From contig ONVC01000007.1 of NCBI GenBank assembly GCA_900321205.1, positions 4,185-39,059 of the forward strand: a stretch of 34,875 bases of DNA, given 5' to 3'. The notes beneath the pieces were generated by a model. It saw only the letters and a program-made list of their open reading frames with translations, did not search any database and was not told the DNA's origin. Numbering within the stretch: the first letter of the stretch is position 1; every line of letters starts with the position of its first letter. Shown here piece after piece: positions 31,903 to 34,875 of this stretch. The translations under genes and the position numbers were made by a program. Source of the DNA: an uncultured Acinetobacter sp. Lineage in GTDB: Bacteria; Cyanobacteriota; Vampirovibrionia; Gastranaerophilales; Gastranaerophilaceae.

Positions 31903-31932
31903 ATTATATCACGTTTAAAGGTAAATATTCAA
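31903..31932 (-). promoter_or_regulatory. Promoter of the kinase gene, predicting a leaderless transcript
   Basis: On the minus strand TTGAAT (31932-31927) and TATAAT (31908-31903) have an 18-base spacer. The seventh base after the -10 box is the A of the start codon at 31896. A 14-bp tandem repeat lies directly upstream of the -35 box. Confidence 0.55.
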
Positions 31933-31938
31933 GGGGTA

Positions 31939-31994
31939 GGGGTAAATATACAGGGGTAATTTTTCAGGGGTAAATAAACATGGGTAAATAAACA
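31939..31994 (+). repeat. Four tandem 14-bp repeats upstream of the kinase promoter
   Basis: Units start at 31939, 31953, 31967 and 31981 with exact 14-base spacing and consensus GGGGTAAATAAACA. A half unit (GGGGTA at 31933) and a related AAGGTAAATATTCA (31918-31931) precede them. Relative to the kinase gene the array is just upstream of the -35 box, where activators bind. The repeats lie outside any gene. Confidence 0.85.
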
Positions 31995-32031
31995 AAACTG
32001 TTCACTGTTCTTTTGAACTATTGTTTGAATA

Positions 32032-34389
32032 TTACAAAAATATTGTCATTTTTAAAATATTTGAGTTTTCTCTGTACTCATAGCTTATTTCATCAACCGT
32101 ATTTTTAACAATATAAATACCCAGTCCGCCAATGTCACGTGTTTCCGGTGGGAGCGTAACATCAGGGTCAGGTCTTTCCAGCGGATTATAAGGGATTCCC
32201 CAGTCTCTGAATATGCAGATTATTGAGTTTTCTTCTTTTTTAAATGCAATTTCAACTGCACCTTCTTTTTGCGGATAAGCATAAGAGAAAATATTTGTAT
32301 AAAGCTCTTCTGATATTAACTGAAGCTTGTTTGCGGTATCTTCACTGACACCCCAGTCTGAAATAACGCTGTTCAGCCATTGTGAAAAACCTTGGTAATT
32401 TTCTTTTGTTGCAAAATTGTTGTATATAACTATATTTCCGTTTGCACTCCTGAGTACACTGTCTTCTGAAACATTTTTGCCGTCATCTTTTCCATCATCT
32501 GTTTTTTTATTACCATTGTACTTGAACGTAAGCATTGTCATATCGTCACTTTGCGCAACACCTTCAGCAAACTCTTTCACTCTTGTTTTTATACCATATT
32601 GGATTGATTCAACATCACCGTCCTTAAAAGTGTTTATGGTATTCAAAAGCCGTTCTTCACCAAACTGCTCGTCAGAAACATTCACAGCTTCTGTTATACC
32701 GTCAGTATAAATACAAATGGTATCACCGGGACTTAACACACCTTCAAAAACATTGAACTCAGCTGAACCAAATACACCAAGAACAATATTTGATTCCAGT
32801 TCAAGATATTTGAAATCACTGTTTTCGTGTCTGATTAAAGGCAGGTTATGACCGCAATTAATAATGGTAACCTTTCCTGTTTCAACATTTACTATGCCTG
32901 TAAGCATAGTAATAAAAAATCCCTGTCGGTTATTTTCACAAATCTTGCGATTTATCGTTTCTATCATCTCTTTTGGCGGCAAGCCTGACTGCGCAATATA
33001 GTTAATAAGCGTTTTTGTTGTCATCATAAATAATGCAGCCGGAACACCTTTTCCTGAAACATCAGCTATCAAGAACATAAAGTTTTTATCATCTATAAAA
33101 TAAAAATCATAAAAATCTCCGCCGACTTCTTTTGCAGGCTCCATGCCGGCATAAATATCAAACTCTCGTCTTTCAGGGAACGGAGGAAAAACATTAGGAA
33201 GGCTTGACGCCTGGATGTCTTTTGCAAGAGAAAGTTCAGATTCTATGCTCTGACGTTCTTTTGTAATATCTCTGATATCATGCGCCATAGTATTAAATGT
33301 TTTTGCAAGTTTTGCAAACTCCAGAGGTTTTTCAATTTTTATCTCCTTATTGAGATTGCCCTCACCTATCTCATGTGCCAGTTCTGTAAGTTTTTCTATC
33401 GGTTTATCTATGTACTTTTTTAACCCTGTGTATAAAAGTACGGATATAAATATACCTGCAAGCATAAACAACGCAAAGACAATAACCACATGCTGTATCA
33501 AAACACGGAATAATTCCCGTTTCGGTATGCAAATAATTAATAACATACCATTATCCAGGTTTTTAACATACGGAATGTATTTTTTCCCGTGATATGTAAA
33601 ATATGTTATTTGTTTAAGATTTTCGTTGTACCAGGGAAGTGTGTTAAGCGGTTTTCCCAGAAGCGATAAGTTTTCAAAATACGGATCCGTTGATGCAATT
33701 ATTGTATTATGGGTTTTGTCACCAAATAATGCAAAACTGTTTTCTGTCGGCTTCATTTTTGAAATAGATTTAATAATTGAACTTATCTCCCAGTCAACCG
33801 TAGAAATTCCTATAAGTTTGCCGTTGTCGTAAATTCCGGCACCTGCCGTTACCATAAGAGTGTTACTGCCTTCTTTTTCATAATAAGGACGTGACCATTC
33901 CACATTGTCTTCTTTGTTTACATTAGGAAAAATCTCTTTATACCAGCTCTTATTGAGATAATCATAGTCTTCTGTCTCAAACTGCTCGTCAGGAACAACT
34001 TCATTGTTTTTGTTTCTGTAAACATATAAACAATACAAGCGTTTAAGAGGGTCAATAACATTTGGCTCAAACCATATACCGCCGCCTAATGAGTTTTGAT
34101 AGTTTTTAAAAATATTAATCGTGGTAAATAATGCCATATTTTTGTTTTTGTCTATATGATTAAACATTTCGCCCTGAAGAGCCAAGTCTTTTGCATTATT
34201 TTCTATACTGATAATATCTTTATTAATTTGTTCGGCAAAATTTGCTATGTGATAAGAATACCCCGTTAAAAGCAAAGTTTTTCCGCTTTGCATATAAATA
34301 TACGAAAAAGCACTCAACAGAACACTTAGTATAACAAACATAAGCGCAGATATAAGAATAATCTTTGATTTAACGGTGTTCAGTTTCAT
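32032..34389 (-). CDS. RsbU-like PP2C phosphatase fused to an RsbW-like ATPase domain
   Basis: The 785-residue membrane protein has TM1 (about 9-31), an extracytoplasmic dCACHE-like sensor (35-290), TM2 (about 299-321) and HAMP (322-375). A PP2C/SpoIIE phosphatase domain follows (about 410-625), with metal-ligand motifs GGDFYDF, ADVSGKG, YTDGITE and SDDMTML. The C-terminal HATPase domain (about 660-785) is of the anti-sigma RsbW type (EELYTN, RDWGIPYNP, GGLGIYIVKN). In partner switching the phosphatase dephosphorylates an STAS antagonist and the kinase rephosphorylates it. Here both are on one transmembrane sensor. The STAS partner is the gene immediately upstream, its stop touching this start (TAATG). 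Confidence 0.92.
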   Translation of the reverse strand: MKLNTVKSKIILISALMFVILSVLLSAFSYIYMQSGKTLLLTGYSYHIANFAEQINKDIISIENNAKDLALQGEMFNHIDKNKNMALFTTINIFKNYQNSLGGGIWFEPNVIDPLKRLYCLYVYRNKNNEVVPDEQFETEDYDYLNKSWYKEIFPNVNKEDNVEWSRPYYEKEGSNTLMVTAGAGIYDNGKLIGISTVDWEISSIIKSISKMKPTENSFALFGDKTHNTIIASTDPYFENLSLLGKPLNTLPWYNENLKQITYFTYHGKKYIPYVKNLDNGMLLIICIPKRELFRVLIQHVVIVFALFMLAGIFISVLLYTGLKKYIDKPIEKLTELAHEIGEGNLNKEIKIEKPLEFAKLAKTFNTMAHDIRDITKERQSIESELSLAKDIQASSLPNVFPPFPERREFDIYAGMEPAKEVGGDFYDFYFIDDKNFMFLIADVSGKGVPAALFMMTTKTLINYIAQSGLPPKEMIETINRKICENNRQGFFITMLTGIVNVETGKVTIINCGHNLPLIRHENSDFKYLELESNIVLGVFGSAEFNVFEGVLSPGDTICIYTDGITEAVNVSDEQFGEERLLNTINTFKDGDVESIQYGIKTRVKEFAEGVAQSDDMTMLTFKYNGNKKTDDGKDDGKNVSEDSVLRSANGNIVIYNNFATKENYQGFSQWLNSVISDWGVSEDTANKLQLISEELYTNIFSYAYPQKEGAVEIAFKKEENSIICIFRDWGIPYNPLERPDPDVTLPPETRDIGGLGIYIVKNTVDEISYEYRENSNILKMTIFL

Positions 34390-34688
34390 TACGAAATACT
34401 CAAAAATTTATTAAAACCTGTCATTTTAAGAACATTAAGCACAGGCTCCTGAACATTAATCAGCTTTATAGAACCTTGTTTGCTCATTTGCTGATAAAGT
34501 TCCAGCAAAACTCTCAAACCGATACTTGCAACATACGTAATCTCTGCAAAATCCAACACAAGCTCATTGATATCGTCAATTGCATCTTTAATCCTCATAC
34601 CATATTCCGCAGAAGTATCAATATCAAGCTTACCGACCGCTTTTACATATAAGCCGTTTCCTTCCAACTTTTTTAAAGTAATTTCCAT
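34389..34688 (-). CDS. STAS-domain anti-sigma factor antagonist (RsbV/SpoIIAA-like)
   Basis: The 99-residue single STAS domain has the antagonist pattern KAVGKLDIDTSAEYG, then LVLDFAEITYVASIGLRVLLEL. The Ser of VASIGLR (residue 55) occupies the phosphorylation position. The frame opens at a TTG at 34703, but AGGAA lies eight bases before the ATG at 34688, which I prefer. The stop overlaps the start of the RsbU-RsbW fusion, so the substrate and its phosphatase/kinase are translationally coupled. The final target, a sigma factor or another effector, is not visible here. Confidence 0.93.
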   Translation of the reverse strand: MEITLKKLEGNGLYVKAVGKLDIDTSAEYGMRIKDAIDDINELVLDFAEITYVASIGLRVLLELYQQMSKQGSIKLINVQEPVLNVLKMTGFNKFLSIS

Positions 34689-34750
34689 GTTCTTATTCCT
34701 CAACTCTTACTTACATGTCGTACTCGCATTATAACATATAAACTTACAAT

Positions 34751-34780
34751 AAAAAAGAACCTGTCTTTCGACAAGTTCTT
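34751..34780 (-). terminator. Rho-independent terminator on the minus strand
   Basis: AAGAAC-C-TGTC (34755-34765) pairs with GACA-A-GTTCTT (34770-34780) around loop TTTC. On the minus strand the stem ends in six T (34756-34751). It lies just downstream of the tRNA-Pro-like sequence, so it probably served that transcript. Confidence 0.7.
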
Positions 34781-34787
34781 CTCTAAA

Positions 34788-34858
34788 TGGTCGGGAGGGG
34801 TAAATCACACACGATTCGAACCTCCGACAACAGCGTCATCCAAGCGAAGTGCTACATC
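34788..34858 (-). pseudogene. Degenerate tRNA-Pro(TGG)-like sequence
   Basis: On the minus strand blocks typical of bacterial tRNA-Pro appear in order: GATGTAGC, ACTTCGCTTGG-ATGA, GTCGGAGGTTCGAATC and CTCCCGACCA ending in CCA (34790-34788). The D-arm and second GC block are missing between the first two. One G is lost after the TGG anticodon. About 15 bases (CGTGTGTGATTTACC) separate the T-loop from the 3' T-stem strand CCTCC. It cannot make a normal cloverleaf. A terminator still follows. It may be a tRNA remnant or an attachment-site relic. The window ends close by, so an intact copy outside cannot be ruled out. Confidence 0.55.
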
Positions 34859-34875
34859 TTAAAAACTGTCCACAG

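Noticed and set aside
31939-31994. 14-bp repeats as a CRISPR array
   Set aside because: The units are contiguous, only 14 bases long, with no spacers and no cas genes.

Overview
The window comes from a low-GC, AT-rich bacterial chromosome. The organism appears to be Gram-negative in envelope type: it encodes a family 9 (heptosyltransferase-like) glycosyltransferase, a large AsmA-like protein and type IV pilus assembly proteins. It also has a short RpoD-type sigma factor and many sensory kinases. This mix recalls the non-photosynthetic, gut-associated relatives of cyanobacteria (Gastranaerophilales/Melainabacteria). That placement is an inference from gene content and base composition only (confidence about 0.5).

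Layout. 1-1520: an edge-truncated membrane protein divergent from an XRE repressor. 1520-3770: a NarL-type response regulator and PAS histidine kinase pair. 4041-6228: a type II restriction-modification pair. 6229-8863: a glycosyltransferase, tmk and prfB operon, the last with the classical programmed +1 frameshift. 8885-9148: a tRNA-Arg(CCT) whose 5' end is duplicated around a 127-bp GC-rich insert. 9153-12697: rlmB, rpoD and a TPR protein. 12825-15200: a PilM-PilN fusion and PilO, then tRNA-Gly(TCC). 15336-18510: an accessory region built from two families of direct repeats, R1 and R2, which sit around two cargo segments. 18693-25463: cupin, AsmA-like protein, unknown secreted protein, AI-2E permease, ferritin and an unknown protein. 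25508-29962: GT9, LCP, nitroreductase, a Cys-rich small protein and pheS. 30034-34688: a VicK/PhoR-like kinase behind a 14-bp tandem repeat, then an RsbU-RsbW fusion with its RsbV partner. 34788-34858: a degenerate tRNA-Pro-like sequence.

The most unusual object is the protein at 15690-16718. Its last 100 residues or so match vertebrate serum amyloid A block by block and end at the same C-terminal sequence. Ahead of this is a Cys/His cluster like that of phage minor head (Mu F-like) proteins, and a small Cys-rich membrane protein follows directly. The gene lies downstream of tRNA-Gly, between repeats that include a tRNA 3'-end-like sequence, so it looks like horizontally acquired cargo.

Functionally, the window mixes housekeeping genes (prfB, tmk, rpoD, rlmB, pheS, three tRNA loci of which one looks degenerate) with envelope biogenesis (GT9, LCP, AsmA-like, PilMNO), signalling (two histidine kinases and one partner-switching module) and tRNA-linked accessory inserts.
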